Part shown: positions 7,743 through 16,934 of the stretch, piece by piece
Numbering within the stretch: the stretch's first letter is position 1
How the letters are laid out: each line of letters begins with the position of its first letter
From: an archaeon
Lineage (GTDB): Archaea > Nanobdellota > Nanobdellia > Pacearchaeales > GW2011-AR1
Reading direction: 5' to 3'
Assembly: GCA_018697035.1 (NCBI GenBank)
Contig: JABHSE010000004.1
Location: 195,300 to 259,299, forward strand
DNA length: 64,000 bases
The notes under the pieces: generated by a model
Told to the model about the DNA's origin: nothing
The model's database searches: none
Seen by the model: the letters and a program-made list of their open reading frames with translations, nothing else
Position numbers and translations under genes: made by a program

Positions 7743-8831
7743 TCACCGCGTAACAACAAACCCTTCAACCTGCTCCTTCAACCCCTTCGCTCTCTCATCC
7801 TTCTCAAAATACTCCCTCACAGGAACCAACAACTCATCAATATATCCAGCACAGCAATTCTTTAAGTCCAAGGGATGAACATCTCCACTGACAAAAGCCT
7901 TCTCCAAATCATCATAACTATCATAAGTCAAATCCCCACCAAACTTCTCATCCCTCTCAATCTTAATGGAATCAAACTTCCCAAAAACAATATACTTCAT
8001 ATATTCCAAAACCGGATTATCTTCAACTTTTCCAGCAGGACAAAAGGCCTTCTTAAATTTACGAACAACGTCATCCTTACTGTCCGTCATAAAAATAGCA
8101 GTATCAGGCTTCGACTTACTCATCTTAATATCAATCTTCCTATCCACAGAATTTTCAGCATCACTTTTCGGCTCACTAAGTCCCATTAACATATGATGGC
8201 TAACAACCACAGGAGCAACAAACCCCATCTTCGGAAAAACATCCCGAGCCAACATATTCACTTTCCTCTGATCCATCCCCAACTGAGCAATATCCGCACC
8301 TAAATGATGAATATCAGCAGCCTGCATCAAAGGATACATAATCTGAGAAGCCGGATTCGAAGTCGAATCCTCACGTCCCATAATCTGCCCACATCTCAAA
8401 ACCCGATTAACAGTAGTATTCATAGAAAGTTTCAAAACAGTCTCCCAATACTCAGGATGGTCTCGAACAAACTCACTAGTCCAAACAAATTCAACATTCT
8501 TCAAATCCATGCCACACGCCTTCCAAACCTCAATAAAATACTCCCCGACAATCTTGATCTTCGCCAAATCTCCACCCATCTTATTATTCAGCAACCCAAA
8601 CCAATCAGCAACCCAAAACCTAAACTTAATCCCAGTCGAAGTCAACTTGTTAACATTAATAGCCCGCAATAATCCCTGAGCAATATGAATATTTCCAGAC
8701 GGCTCAAACCCATCATATGCAATAGGATGTTTCTTTTTCTCAAATAACTCTCGTAACTCTTTCTCGTTAATAATCTCCTCACCAACTTCCTTCACAAGCG
8801 ATATCTTTTCATCTATAGACAATTTCTTCAT
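7743..8831 (-). CDS. tyrS: tyrosyl-tRNA synthetase, archaeal type
   Basis: 362 aa. Class Ic synthetase with SGNIHIAQG (HIGH motif, about residues 48-56), the tyrosine pocket segment QAADIHHLGADIAQLGMDQRKVN, and the KMSKS motif in IKMSKSKPD. ATG 8831 (MKKLSIDEK) is chosen over 8846 because it lies 25.5 nt from the centre of the octamer at 8853-8860. Confidence 0.95.
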   Translation of the reverse strand: MKKLSIDEKISLVKEVGEEIINEKELRELFEKKKHPIAYDGFEPSGNIHIAQGLLRAINVNKLTSTGIKFRFWVADWFGLLNNKMGGDLAKIKIVGEYFIEVWKACGMDLKNVEFVWTSEFVRDHPEYWETVLKLSMNTTVNRVLRCGQIMGREDSTSNPASQIMYPLMQAADIHHLGADIAQLGMDQRKVNMLARDVFPKMGFVAPVVVSHHMLMGLSEPKSDAENSVDRKIDIKMSKSKPDTAIFMTDSKDDVVRKFKKAFCPAGKVEDNPVLEYMKYIVFGKFDSIKIERDEKFGGDLTYDSYDDLEKAFVSGDVHPLDLKNCCAGYIDELLVPVREYFEKDERAKGLKEQVEGFVVTR

Positions 8832-8909
8832 CCCAAAACCAACCAATAAGCTTTTATTAATTTAATGCCTACCCCAAATATATATAAACTTCCCCATCCT
8901 ATTCTAACC

Positions 8910-8990
8910 ATGCAATCAAAGAGGATGAATCATAAAAATTCTGTCACCCTCCTAGTCTGCACTGGGTTCTCCATTATTAACTTCTATTAA
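8910..8990 (+). CDS. 26-codon leader ORF
   Basis: MQSKRMNHKNSVTLLVCTGF then six residues and TAA. TATATAAA at 8881-8888 is centred exactly 25.5 nt before this ATG, as in real genes of this window, and no comparable box lies before the next gene at 9007. So the transcript of the zinc-ribbon gene appears to begin at this mini-ORF, which ends 16 nt before it. Either a leader peptide or a small hydrophobic protein; translation not proven. Confidence 0.4.
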   Translation: MQSKRMNHKNSVTLLVCTGFSIINFY

Positions 8991-9006
8991 CCTCGCGACA
9001 TCTCTT

Positions 9007-9411
9007 ATGAAAAATAAAAGAAATGTCGCTAAACAGACATACTATTTTGAAAAAGAAATTCACAACGATTGCCTCTCCTGCGGGCAAGACATAAAACACC
9101 CACTCTGCCCAAATTGCATATCGAAAGCCTTCAACCTCTGGACAAAGAAATTCCCAGAACACAAAATGCTAAAGGCAAAACTAAATCCTCTAATGAAGCA
9201 TCACAACCATACAAATGCAAAGTCAAAACCTTGCGTCGCATGTCAAAAACCCGTCCACATCTGCCCCCTCTGCTTCACCGAACATCTCCACAGTTTAGTA
9301 AAAGAAGCCGGTCTAGGAATCCGAGCAACAACACAATTCCTTTTCATATTTAATTTCGATTTTGAACACACCGGCTACTCGAAAGAACTAGAGTTCTACG
9401 GCGGATATTAA
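9007..9411 (+). CDS. double zinc-ribbon protein of unknown function
   Basis: 134 aa with four CxxC knuckles (DCLSCG, PLCPNC, PCVACQ, HICPLC) forming two probable zinc ribbons. The C-terminal part is more hydrophobic (TTQFLFIFNFDFEHTGYSKE). It ends 38 bp before the next gene. No catalytic motif; probably a nucleic-acid or protein binding module. Confidence 0.65.
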   Translation: MKNKRNVAKQTYYFEKEIHNDCLSCGQDIKHPLCPNCISKAFNLWTKKFPEHKMLKAKLNPLMKHHNHTNAKSKPCVACQKPVHICPLCFTEHLHSLVKEAGLGIRATTQFLFIFNFDFEHTGYSKELEFYGGY

Positions 9412-9448
9412 TCAAAACCTTTAAATAAAAACATATCTTTAACCAATC

Positions 9449-9922
9449 ATGAAAGAGGATGAAACATTTTGTTGCAAAAGATTCGATGTAAAAAAATGGG
9501 ATAAAAAAAAGGTAACATGGAAAAACAAGTTGTTTGTCAAGGATACAGTATTGGCATTCTTCCACATACCACTCAACTTCGGAAGCGTCGTAAAAAGTAA
9601 TATGAAGAAACTAAAGGACGCGAACGCAATTCCAAAAGATTCGATGATTCTATCCGACGAGAAATCCATGTTCTACTCTAACTTATACATTACCACAAAA
9701 AAGGCAATTCCAAAAGCCAAAGATGTAAGAGTATCTGGAACATTCCTGACAAAAGTATTCGAAGGTCCATATAAAAATATAGGTAAATGGATTAAAGAAA
9801 TGGAAGAATATGTAAAATTAGAAAAAAAGGAACTTAAACAAATGTATTTTTACTATCCATATTGCCCGAAGTGTGCAAAAAAATATGGAAACAATTACAT
9901 CGTAATTTTCGCCGAAATCTAA
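9449..9922 (+). CDS. GyrI-like/SRPBCC-like domain protein
   Basis: 157 aa beginning MKEDETFCCKRFDVKKWDKK. The segment TFLTKVFEGPYKNIGKWIKEM strongly resembles the FEGPY helix of GyrI-like (AraC effector-binding) folds, and a CPKC pair lies near the C-terminus. Homologues of this layout are annotated only as small hydrolase-like or GyrI-like proteins. TTTAAATA at 9420-9427 fixes the start (25.5 nt). Confidence 0.55.
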   Translation: MKEDETFCCKRFDVKKWDKKKVTWKNKLFVKDTVLAFFHIPLNFGSVVKSNMKKLKDANAIPKDSMILSDEKSMFYSNLYITTKKAIPKAKDVRVSGTFLTKVFEGPYKNIGKWIKEMEEYVKLEKKELKQMYFYYPYCPKCAKKYGNNYIVIFAEI

Positions 9923-9954
9923 AACTTCTTAAATTCCCTTAATCTCCTTGATAT

Positions 9955-10902
9955 ATGCAACGTAAACCGACAACCGACAACCGACAACCGACAACCGAAC
10001 CAAAGCAAGCTTTGGTTCTCTATTCCGGCGGCCTCGACTCTCGACTAGTGATTCGCCTCCTCCAAGACCAAGATTTCCAAATCACTGCACTCTATTTCGC
10101 ACTCCCATTCGGCTGTGGCTGCTGCAATATAAATTGCAACTTCAACTTTACTCAAAAAGAAAAAGTAAGATTAGAAATCATGGACGTCAACAAAGAGCCA
10201 CTTCTTTCAGAATATCTAGACATTCTAAAAAACCCAAAACACGGAACAGGAGCAGGCATCAATCCATGCAAAGACTGCAAAATCTTCATGTTCAAAAAAG
10301 CCAAAGAATACGCAGACAAACACAATATCGAACTCATAGCAACAGGCGAAGTAATCGGCCAAAGACCAATGTCCCAAATTCCCTCAGCCATGAAAACAAT
10401 CGACGAACAACTAGACTTTGAAATTCTCCGGCCACTTTCAGCAAAAAAATTAAAAGAAACCCATGTGGAAAAATCAGGATTAGTAAATAGAGAGAAGTTC
10501 CTAAGTATAAGGGGACGAGGAAGAAAAGAACAAATGGCATTAGCAGAAAAATATAAAATAAAATATCCAACACCAGGAGGCGGATGCTTCCTATGTGAAA
10601 AATCTCCAGCATCAAGGTTAAAACATCTATTAGAAAAAAATCTCATCACTGAAAAAACATTACCACTTACGATGATTGGCAGACACTTCTATATCAACAA
10701 CACATGGCTCGTAGTAGCACGAGACGCAAAAGAATCCAAAACAATCAACTCATTTGAAAATCGCATCCCAGACGAAAAAGGAAAACCTTCAGTATACTAC
10801 TCAAACCCAAAAGAAAAAGAAACAGTACTAAGTCTCCAACAGGCATATTCAACAGGAGACAACGAAAAAGAAAGAGATAAATTCAAAAAATACAAATTAT
10901 GA
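9955..10902 (+). CDS. PP-loop ATPase, tRNA thiouridylase-like
   Basis: 315 aa. The PP-loop LVLYSGGLDSRL (about residues 20-31) adenylates a substrate, and the enzyme has CxCC/NCNF cysteines after the loop, the NPCKDCK pair (about 100-106) and GGGCFLCEKS (about 210-219), which fits Cys-dependent thiolation of tRNA in the MnmA/ThiI-like group. Exact target base unknown. Its first 12-15 residues are encoded by tandem ACCGACA heptamers plus a hairpin (see 9966-10018) and look like a low-complexity addition. The stop overlaps the next gene by ATGA. Confidence 0.78.
   Translation: MQRKPTTDNRQPTTEPKQALVLYSGGLDSRLVIRLLQDQDFQITALYFALPFGCGCCNINCNFNFTQKEKVRLEIMDVNKEPLLSEYLDILKNPKHGTGAGINPCKDCKIFMFKKAKEYADKHNIELIATGEVIGQRPMSQIPSAMKTIDEQLDFEILRPLSAKKLKETHVEKSGLVNREKFLSIRGRGRKEQMALAEKYKIKYPTPGGGCFLCEKSPASRLKHLLEKNLITEKTLPLTMIGRHFYINNTWLVVARDAKESKTINSFENRIPDEKGKPSVYYSNPKEKETVLSLQQAYSTGDNEKERDKFKKYKL
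9966..10018. repeat. tandem heptamers followed by a 10-bp-stem hairpin, inside a gene
   Basis: Four ACCGACA units (9966-9993) plus ACC, then GAACCAAAGC-AA-GCTTTGGTTC (9997-10018), a perfect 10-bp stem. It lies in the 5' coding region of the PP-loop gene. Same plan as 31532-31561 and 38683-38728. Confidence 0.75.
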
Positions 10903-11420
10903 AAACCGTCTGGACATTCACCAATAAAAAAGAACTAGACAAAAACCAATTCATAGATTACTTCGAACGAAAAGTTTTCCGAACAATCCGAAAACATCAA
11001 CTCTTGCCAAAAAACAAAATTTTCACCCTAAAAAAAAGCCAAGATATAAACACAGCAGTCCTAAAACAAATCCTAGAAACAAAATTCCAAGTCAAACTAT
11101 TGCCTTCCAGAGAAGGTACTTACCGCAGTGCAACAAAGCCAAACACCTCAACAACTAACCTTTCAAGTGAAGCAGAAAACATATTCAAAAAAATAATCAA
11201 AGGAAACTTCGGCCACAAAACAAAACCCTCCCCACTCCTAAACTTATCAGACAAAGAAATAGAACTCTACGCCAAGCTAAAAAACATTAAAGGAACGAAA
11301 AGAAAAGAAAATAAAAAAATTCAAAATCTCTTTAAAAAGTTCTTAACAAAAAATCAAGACCTAGAAGTCAATATCCTTAATGCACAAAATCAAATTATAC
11401 CACAGAATTATTTATCTTAG
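10899..11420 (+). CDS. hypothetical basic protein, coupled to the PP-loop ATPase
   Basis: 173 aa, lysine-rich, no recognised domain. It starts in the ATGA overlap with the PP-loop gene, so it is cotranslated with it and may help bind its RNA substrate (inference). The 3' end overlaps the convergent HAD gene by 26 bp. Confidence 0.6.
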   Translation: MKTVWTFTNKKELDKNQFIDYFERKVFRTIRKHQLLPKNKIFTLKKSQDINTAVLKQILETKFQVKLLPSREGTYRSATKPNTSTTNLSSEAENIFKKIIKGNFGHKTKPSPLLNLSDKEIELYAKLKNIKGTKRKENKKIQNLFKKFLTKNQDLEVNILNAQNQIIPQNYLS

Positions 11421-12048
11421 AAACAACCTTCCGCAACCCATAAAAATCCCTCACAACATAATCAGGCCCAGCCTTCCTAATCCTCTCCAGCGTCGACCAA
11501 GAACACTTATTATGAACAGCCACTGAAACACATCCAGCCTTCTTAGCAAACTCAACATCCGAGAACCTATCCCCAACATAAACAGCCTCACTAGATTTAA
11601 TCTTCATGCGCCTAAACAATCTTCGCAACATTCTATCTTTACTGACAAACTTTTCCGCACCATAAATTCTATCAAATAAACCTTCGATACCCAAGCTCTT
11701 GATTGAAGCCAATAGAAACGAAGTCCGAGAATTACTAACAACAATCAACGATATCCCATCTTCCTTCATCTTCCAAAGCGGCTTCAAAGAAACACACGTC
11801 TTAATCTCACCAGCTGCAGCTGCACCAGTAAACCTCCGATAAAACCTATCACGAATCTCCCGAACCTTCCCGACACCAATTCCCAATTTCCGCAACATCC
11901 TTCCCATCTTAATACCTAACAAACCAAGCAACCTTCTCTCACTGAACTTATATCCAAATTCTTCAAATGTCCGAACTAAAGACAAAAAAGCAATTCCCTT
12001 ACTGTCTGAAATAGTCCCATCAAAATCCAAAAACACTGCCTTAATCAT
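11395..12048 (-). CDS. HAD superfamily phosphatase
   Basis: 217 aa. Nucleophile motif FLDFDGTIS near residue 10, motif II Ser/Thr in VVSNSRTS (about 103), motif III lysine near FVSKDRML, and motif IV VGDRFSDVEFAKKAG (about 157-171). The helical cap after motif I places it in the phosphoglycolate phosphatase-like subfamily; the substrate cannot be told from sequence. Confidence 0.85.
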   Translation of the reverse strand: MIKAVFLDFDGTISDSKGIAFLSLVRTFEEFGYKFSERRLLGLLGIKMGRMLRKLGIGVGKVREIRDRFYRRFTGAAAAGEIKTCVSLKPLWKMKEDGISLIVVSNSRTSFLLASIKSLGIEGLFDRIYGAEKFVSKDRMLRRLFRRMKIKSSEAVYVGDRFSDVEFAKKAGCVSVAVHNKCSWSTLERIRKAGPDYVVRDFYGLRKVVSKINNSVV

Positions 12049-12139
12049 TTTTCCTCTCCCAAGAATGAATGGTTTCGTGAAACATTTTCAACGTTACTCT
12101 AATCACCATACATGACTAATCAAAATATTCTTTATATAA

Positions 12140-13927
12140 TTACTTAATATACCCGCCTCTCTGCAACTTCCAAAGCCGGTAATACTCACCCTTCCTCCGA
12201 AGTAAGGCTCCATGCGTCCCCATCTCAACAATCTTACCTCGCTTCATAACAACAATCAAATCCGCATGCATAATCGTAGACAACCGATGCGCAATAATAA
12301 TCGAAGTCCGACCCTTCATCAACTTAGCTAAACTCCTCTGAATCTCAAACTCAGTCTCACTATCCAGTGCACTCGTAGCTTCATCCAAAACCAAAATCTT
12401 CTTGTCCGCCAAAATAGCCCTAGCTATCGAAACCCTCTGCTTCTCCCCACCGCTAAGTTTAACCCCGCGCTCTCCAACAATAGTCCGCTCCTTCTCGGGC
12501 ATCTCACGAATAATCTTATCAAGTTGAGCAAATCTAATAGCGTTCTTTACTTCTTCAGGGCTAGCACTAGGCCTAGAAAATTTAATATTATTCCAAATAG
12601 TATCGTCGAACAAAACACATTCCTGAGGAACAATACTCATAGCCCCTCTCAAAGACTCCTGTTTAAAGTCCCGAACATCCTCGCCATCAATCATAACCGC
12701 ACCCTTATCAACATCATAAAACCGATACAACAAGTTAACAAGAGTCGACTTCCCACAGCCCGAATGCCCAACAAACGCAACCTTACTCTTCGCCGGAATA
12801 TTCAAATTAAAATCCTTGAAAATCTTCCGCTTAGTATATCCAAAATCGACATCCCGAAACTCAATTTCACCATTCCCGACCTTCATACTCCGAGCTCCCT
12901 CAGCATCCCGAATATTATTCTCAACCTTCCCATAACTAAACAAATCCTGAAAATCAATAACCGATCTATGAAAACCCTGCAATCCCTCAATGAAACCCCA
13001 AATCGGTCCCATCAAACTCCTAAAAGTAGTATAGATAAAAACAATCTCTCCGACACTAAGAGCACCCTTCAAAAATCTCAAAATAGGAAACGTCAACAAA
13101 ATCACAGTCCCAATAATAATAATCGCAACCTGTCCACTCGTCAACCAAGAATAACTTCTCCAAAATTTATAATTAGTAGTCTCCGATTTCATAGCTAACT
13201 TACTAAACATCTTCGAAATCCAATTCTCCCTTCCAAAATATTTAATAGAATCTATATTAGTAAAAACATCACTAACTCCTGCCTTCTCATTATCATCAGC
13301 CACATTGGAAGCTATCTTAAGCGGTTCCTGCGTCCTCTGATAAAGAATACTAAACAAAACAAAAGACGTCATAATTCCAACTACAACAACAGCAGAAACG
13401 ATATCAAAATAAGCGATAGAGACACCAACAATCATCATCTGCAAAAATGGACCTACGAAACTATAGATAATCGCATCACTAATTCTCTCAACAGAAGCAA
13501 TTCCCCGATTCATTCTCGAAATAAGCGAACCCGTCTTATGCGTAGCATGAAACCCCTGATCCAATTTAACAATATGCCTAAAATATTTCATCTTTAAATA
13601 AGTCATAATCCTAACTTCAATCAAAGAAGAATAGAGATTCCTAAACCAAAGAGCAATTATTTCAACCACAGCATTCAAGATATATAATCCAAGAACAATC
13701 AGCAAAATAAAATAAAACTCCTCCAACCCAAGACTCCCCTCTGCAAAAAGTGCTCCCTTATCTATAATCTCCTTAAACAAAAAATTCGGCACAATATTAG
13801 TCAATCCTACAACAAAAATAGTCAACAGTAGCAGCCACATCAACCCCTTATGCCTTCTCAAAGCGCCCCAGTATTCACTAAGATTATACTTCCAGTCTAT
13901 CTTTCTACTTTCTTCATTTTTTACCAT
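12140..13927 (-). CDS. ABC exporter, fused permease and ATPase
   Basis: About 595 aa. Six membrane helices in the first 320 residues, then an ATPase domain with Walker A GHSGCGKST, signature LSGGEKQR, Walker B ILVLDEATSALD and the switch histidine in IIAHRLST. A MdlB/MsbA-type half-transporter that works as a homodimer; no second half-gene is adjacent. No C39 peptidase domain. ATG 13927 (MVKNEES) is preferred over the TTG at 13942. It is divergent from the Cys-tailed peptide gene at 14110, a possible cargo. Confidence 0.9.
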   Translation of the reverse strand: MVKNEESRKIDWKYNLSEYWGALRRHKGLMWLLLLTIFVVGLTNIVPNFLFKEIIDKGALFAEGSLGLEEFYFILLIVLGLYILNAVVEIIALWFRNLYSSLIEVRIMTYLKMKYFRHIVKLDQGFHATHKTGSLISRMNRGIASVERISDAIIYSFVGPFLQMMIVGVSIAYFDIVSAVVVVGIMTSFVLFSILYQRTQEPLKIASNVADDNEKAGVSDVFTNIDSIKYFGRENWISKMFSKLAMKSETTNYKFWRSYSWLTSGQVAIIIIGTVILLTFPILRFLKGALSVGEIVFIYTTFRSLMGPIWGFIEGLQGFHRSVIDFQDLFSYGKVENNIRDAEGARSMKVGNGEIEFRDVDFGYTKRKIFKDFNLNIPAKSKVAFVGHSGCGKSTLVNLLYRFYDVDKGAVMIDGEDVRDFKQESLRGAMSIVPQECVLFDDTIWNNIKFSRPSASPEEVKNAIRFAQLDKIIREMPEKERTIVGERGVKLSGGEKQRVSIARAILADKKILVLDEATSALDSETEFEIQRSLAKLMKGRTSIIIAHRLSTIMHADLIVVMKRGKIVEMGTHGALLRRKGEYYRLWKLQRGGYIK

Positions 13928-14109
13928 TTTACATAAATTCAACCATCGATAAATAAAACATTATAAAATATCTATAAAAAACATACTCACGCCAACTCAG
14001 TTGCCGCATATCTTATCCAGTTGAGGCCGAACAAACAAAATCCGTTAACACCGTTTATAAGTTTTTCCCTAGTAGAAAATTTTAAATACAAGGTTACCTT
14101 AAAATAATT

Positions 14110-14289
14110 ATGAAGGGGAAATATGACATAACACCATTAGGAGAGATACATAATTTTACAGCCAAAAAAGAATATGTAGCTCCAGAATATAAACTAGAAA
14201 CAACAATGACTTTCCAGTACGACGCATTAAAAAACCAAGATACAAAATATACCTGCAGACAATGTTCAAGTTGTCATGGATGCAGATAA
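14110..14289 (+). CDS. 59-aa peptide with Cys-rich tail (precursor-like)
   Basis: Small gene: it opens MKGKYDITPLGEIHNFTAKK, has an acidic middle, and ends in TCRQCSSCHGCR, four cysteines spaced CxxCxxCxxC. A TTTAAATA box at 14081-14088 lies exactly 25.5 nt before the ATG, the rule for expressed genes here. The form (plain leader, Cys-dense tail at the very end) resembles ribosomally made modified peptides, and a divergent ABC exporter is adjacent; but no radical SAM or other maturase is beside it. A simple zinc-binding peptide is the alternative. Confidence 0.62.
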   Translation: MKGKYDITPLGEIHNFTAKKEYVAPEYKLETTMTFQYDALKNQDTKYTCRQCSSCHGCR

Positions 14290-14334
14290 GTAATAAAATT
14301 CTACCTAATCAATACTCGAAATTTCAATTTAAAA

Positions 14335-16458
14335 TTAAGAATTAGCCCTCTTCAACAACTCCTTCAACCTAGCCGCATCCGCACCCTTGCTCTTAACTTC
14401 ACTAACAACATAAGTCATCTTCTCTCCAATATCCTTACCCTTAACAACCTTCAAGTCCCGCAACAACTTCTTCCTAACAACATCCGAAACAACCAGCACT
14501 CCACTATCAGAATCCGACATACGCTTAGCAAAAGAAACCGTATTCCCGATACTCGTATACTTCAACTTACCTCCACCCTTCGAGGCCACCAGATCCCCAC
14601 TATGCACTCCAATCCCAAACTCAACCTTATCCTTAAACTTCTTATTATAATCATTCAACTTCTCAATAACCGCCATACCACACTTAACAGCCAAACCTTC
14701 ATTATCATAAGTCCTAGTCATAAGCGGATTAAATACAACAAAAACAAAATCCCCTCTCCAGTCAACTAAACCCTTTTCCTTCGACTCATCGACAATCTTA
14801 TGTAAAGCATCTTTTCCAGCATCCCCCAACCCCTCATGATTCTTAACTGCAATCGCAACCACACTAGACACCTGCTTCTCTCCCTTCATGACCAAAGCAG
14901 ACTCTGCCGTCATCTTATTCCCCTTCGTCAAATCAACCATCGTCTTATCCGTTCCACTATAATTCTTAACATCAAGCCCCTGAACAGCAGGAGATTTATT
15001 AGTAAAATTCAAGCTATCATCCATATGCGCTTTAACTTTATCAGGCACCTTCTCTTTAATCTTATCTCCAATTTGTGTCCCAACATTATGCAATTGAGCA
15101 ACTTTCTTCTTACCTGGCATCTTTCCCCAAAGTTTAGAAAAAAAACCATCACCAACGACCTTAGTCTTTCGGTACCTCATCAATAACATAATACCAACTC
15201 CACCCAAAATCAAAATCAAAAAAATCCAAAACAAACCATATCCACTAAAAAACCCCTTCTCTCTAATATCATCAATAGAAACTGCATTCCCCGTCAATAG
15301 AACCCGTTTACTTAGGGAAGTTTCACCATCATTTACCAAAACTTCATACTCACCATTAGGAGCATCAACATTAAACTTCCGAACCTCGTCAACACCGATA
15401 TTCAACTCCAAAGACATGATATCATCACCAATAGTAACATCAATAGTTCTATTATACAAAACATTTCCAATATTTTTAATGGTCAACACCGAATCCTCCA
15501 AGTCAAATTCAATCTTCTGCAAGCCTATCATCTCAAACTCTCGAACATCACTCAAAGAATCAAACGAACTAAAAATTTTCCAAGTCCCAGCACTAGAATT
15601 CAAAACAAAATCAATATCACTAAATTCTCCAGCCTGAACATTAGCCTCAATAAATTCATCATTCGGAGAAACAATCCTCAAAAGAACATTGCCTTCCATT
15701 CTAACACCCGATTGATCAAAAAGCTCAACACCAATTCTAAACTTCTCTCCAGGTGTAGCAACAACATCAGCCAAACTCATAACTAAAGAAGATGCAACTT
15801 GATTAATCTTATAAGAAACACTTCCCAAACCCTCATTCAAAATACCATTAGAGTCAACATCATAGGCACGAATATCCAAAGAATAGAAACCACTCTCAAT
15901 AGTTTCAGGCATAGAAAAAGTCTCAATAGCAATACCACCCTCAACGGCCTTACTAAAAATACTAGCACCAGTCGCATCAATAAATCCTTCCAACAACTCA
16001 CCATTTGCTTTAACGGCTTCGACATTAACACTAATTACCTCACCAGGATTATATGCAACCTTATCTAAAGAAACACTAACATCAACATCTCTAGTAACTG
16101 AAAACACTTTTGTCGACGCGGCACTCGTGCCAATAGAAATAACAACCTGGCAATTTCCAACAATATCACTAAGATTCAGAATCTCTAAATCATCCAAACG
16201 CAAGTTCTTATAAAAACTCCAAGAAGATTCGTCATCTAAAGAAAAAGAACTAGCAGGAAGCCTAACCAAATTCGTTGTCTTATTTCCGCACGCCAAATTA
16301 AAGTTCAAATTCCCACTCCCAGCTCCAACCAAACCGTCAACCGAAACATCCAACCTATCTCCCAAATTATAAACATCAAACGGCTCTGAAATAGAAATCT
16401 CAGCCAAAACACCAGAACTCATTAAAACAAAAATTAATAATAACACGAGCTTTTTCAT
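14335..16458 (-). CDS. membrane sensor-like protein with degenerate class III cyclase domain
   Basis: 707 aa. Signal peptide (MKKLVLLLIFVLMSSGVLA), about 390 residues of predicted beta-sandwich exterior, one membrane helix (about residues 405-425, GLFWIFLILILGGVGIMLLM), a basic linker, and a cytoplasmic C-terminal domain with FGIGVHSGDLVASKGGGKLK and YTSIGNTVSFAKRM, hallmarks of the adenylate/guanylate cyclase fold. The first metal Asp seems absent (VVAIAVKNHEG at the expected place) while GD in WRGDFVFVVF remains. Likely a signalling or scaffold domain rather than an active cyclase. TATATAAA at 16480-16487 fixes the start. Confidence 0.78.
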   Translation of the reverse strand: MKKLVLLLIFVLMSSGVLAEISISEPFDVYNLGDRLDVSVDGLVGAGSGNLNFNLACGNKTTNLVRLPASSFSLDDESSWSFYKNLRLDDLEILNLSDIVGNCQVVISIGTSAASTKVFSVTRDVDVSVSLDKVAYNPGEVISVNVEAVKANGELLEGFIDATGASIFSKAVEGGIAIETFSMPETIESGFYSLDIRAYDVDSNGILNEGLGSVSYKINQVASSLVMSLADVVATPGEKFRIGVELFDQSGVRMEGNVLLRIVSPNDEFIEANVQAGEFSDIDFVLNSSAGTWKIFSSFDSLSDVREFEMIGLQKIEFDLEDSVLTIKNIGNVLYNRTIDVTIGDDIMSLELNIGVDEVRKFNVDAPNGEYEVLVNDGETSLSKRVLLTGNAVSIDDIREKGFFSGYGLFWIFLILILGGVGIMLLMRYRKTKVVGDGFFSKLWGKMPGKKKVAQLHNVGTQIGDKIKEKVPDKVKAHMDDSLNFTNKSPAVQGLDVKNYSGTDKTMVDLTKGNKMTAESALVMKGEKQVSSVVAIAVKNHEGLGDAGKDALHKIVDESKEKGLVDWRGDFVFVVFNPLMTRTYDNEGLAVKCGMAVIEKLNDYNKKFKDKVEFGIGVHSGDLVASKGGGKLKYTSIGNTVSFAKRMSDSDSGVLVVSDVVRKKLLRDLKVVKGKDIGEKMTYVVSEVKSKGADAARLKELLKRANS

Positions 16459-16508
16459 ATTAAAAATAAACTATCTTACTATATAAATATTATGAACAAC
16501 TTAGAAAT

Positions 16509-16859
16509 CTAAAACTCAAATTCATCCGCAATCTTAGACAACCCATCCATCCAATCTTCATGTTTCTGCCAAGCAATTTCCTGTCTAGTCTTCTCCATAA
16601 TCACCGGAGCATCCATAGGTCGCAAATATGAAGGCAGTTCAGCTCTCTCAGCCATAATCTCATCAGTTCTAGGTGTATCATACTTCAATCGCTGATAACA
16701 ATGCCCACACAAATTATCCTTCTCATTAGCATCTCTATGCTTTTTATCACAATCATTATACCTCTCCTTAAGAATAGGTGAAGCCTTGTCAATCCGCTCA
16801 CCCCAACGTTTTATCTTACTCTTTATTTCAACATAATCCTCATCACTGATAGCACTCAT
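16509..16859 (-). CDS. hypothetical protein with one CxxC
   Basis: 116 aa, highly charged and helical, with LCGHCYQRLKYD near residue 50. Three or more Trp residues cluster near the C-terminus (QEIAWQKHEDWMDGL). No family recognised. Divergent from trpS. Confidence 0.55.
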   Translation of the reverse strand: MSAISDEDYVEIKSKIKRWGERIDKASPILKERYNDCDKKHRDANEKDNLCGHCYQRLKYDTPRTDEIMAERAELPSYLRPMDAPVIMEKTRQEIAWQKHEDWMDGLSKIADEFEF

Positions 16860-16934
16860 ATATCCTTAAAATATAACATATACTTAAACTTTATCATACT
16901 AAAAATATAAAAACAACTTAAACAATATATCTTT

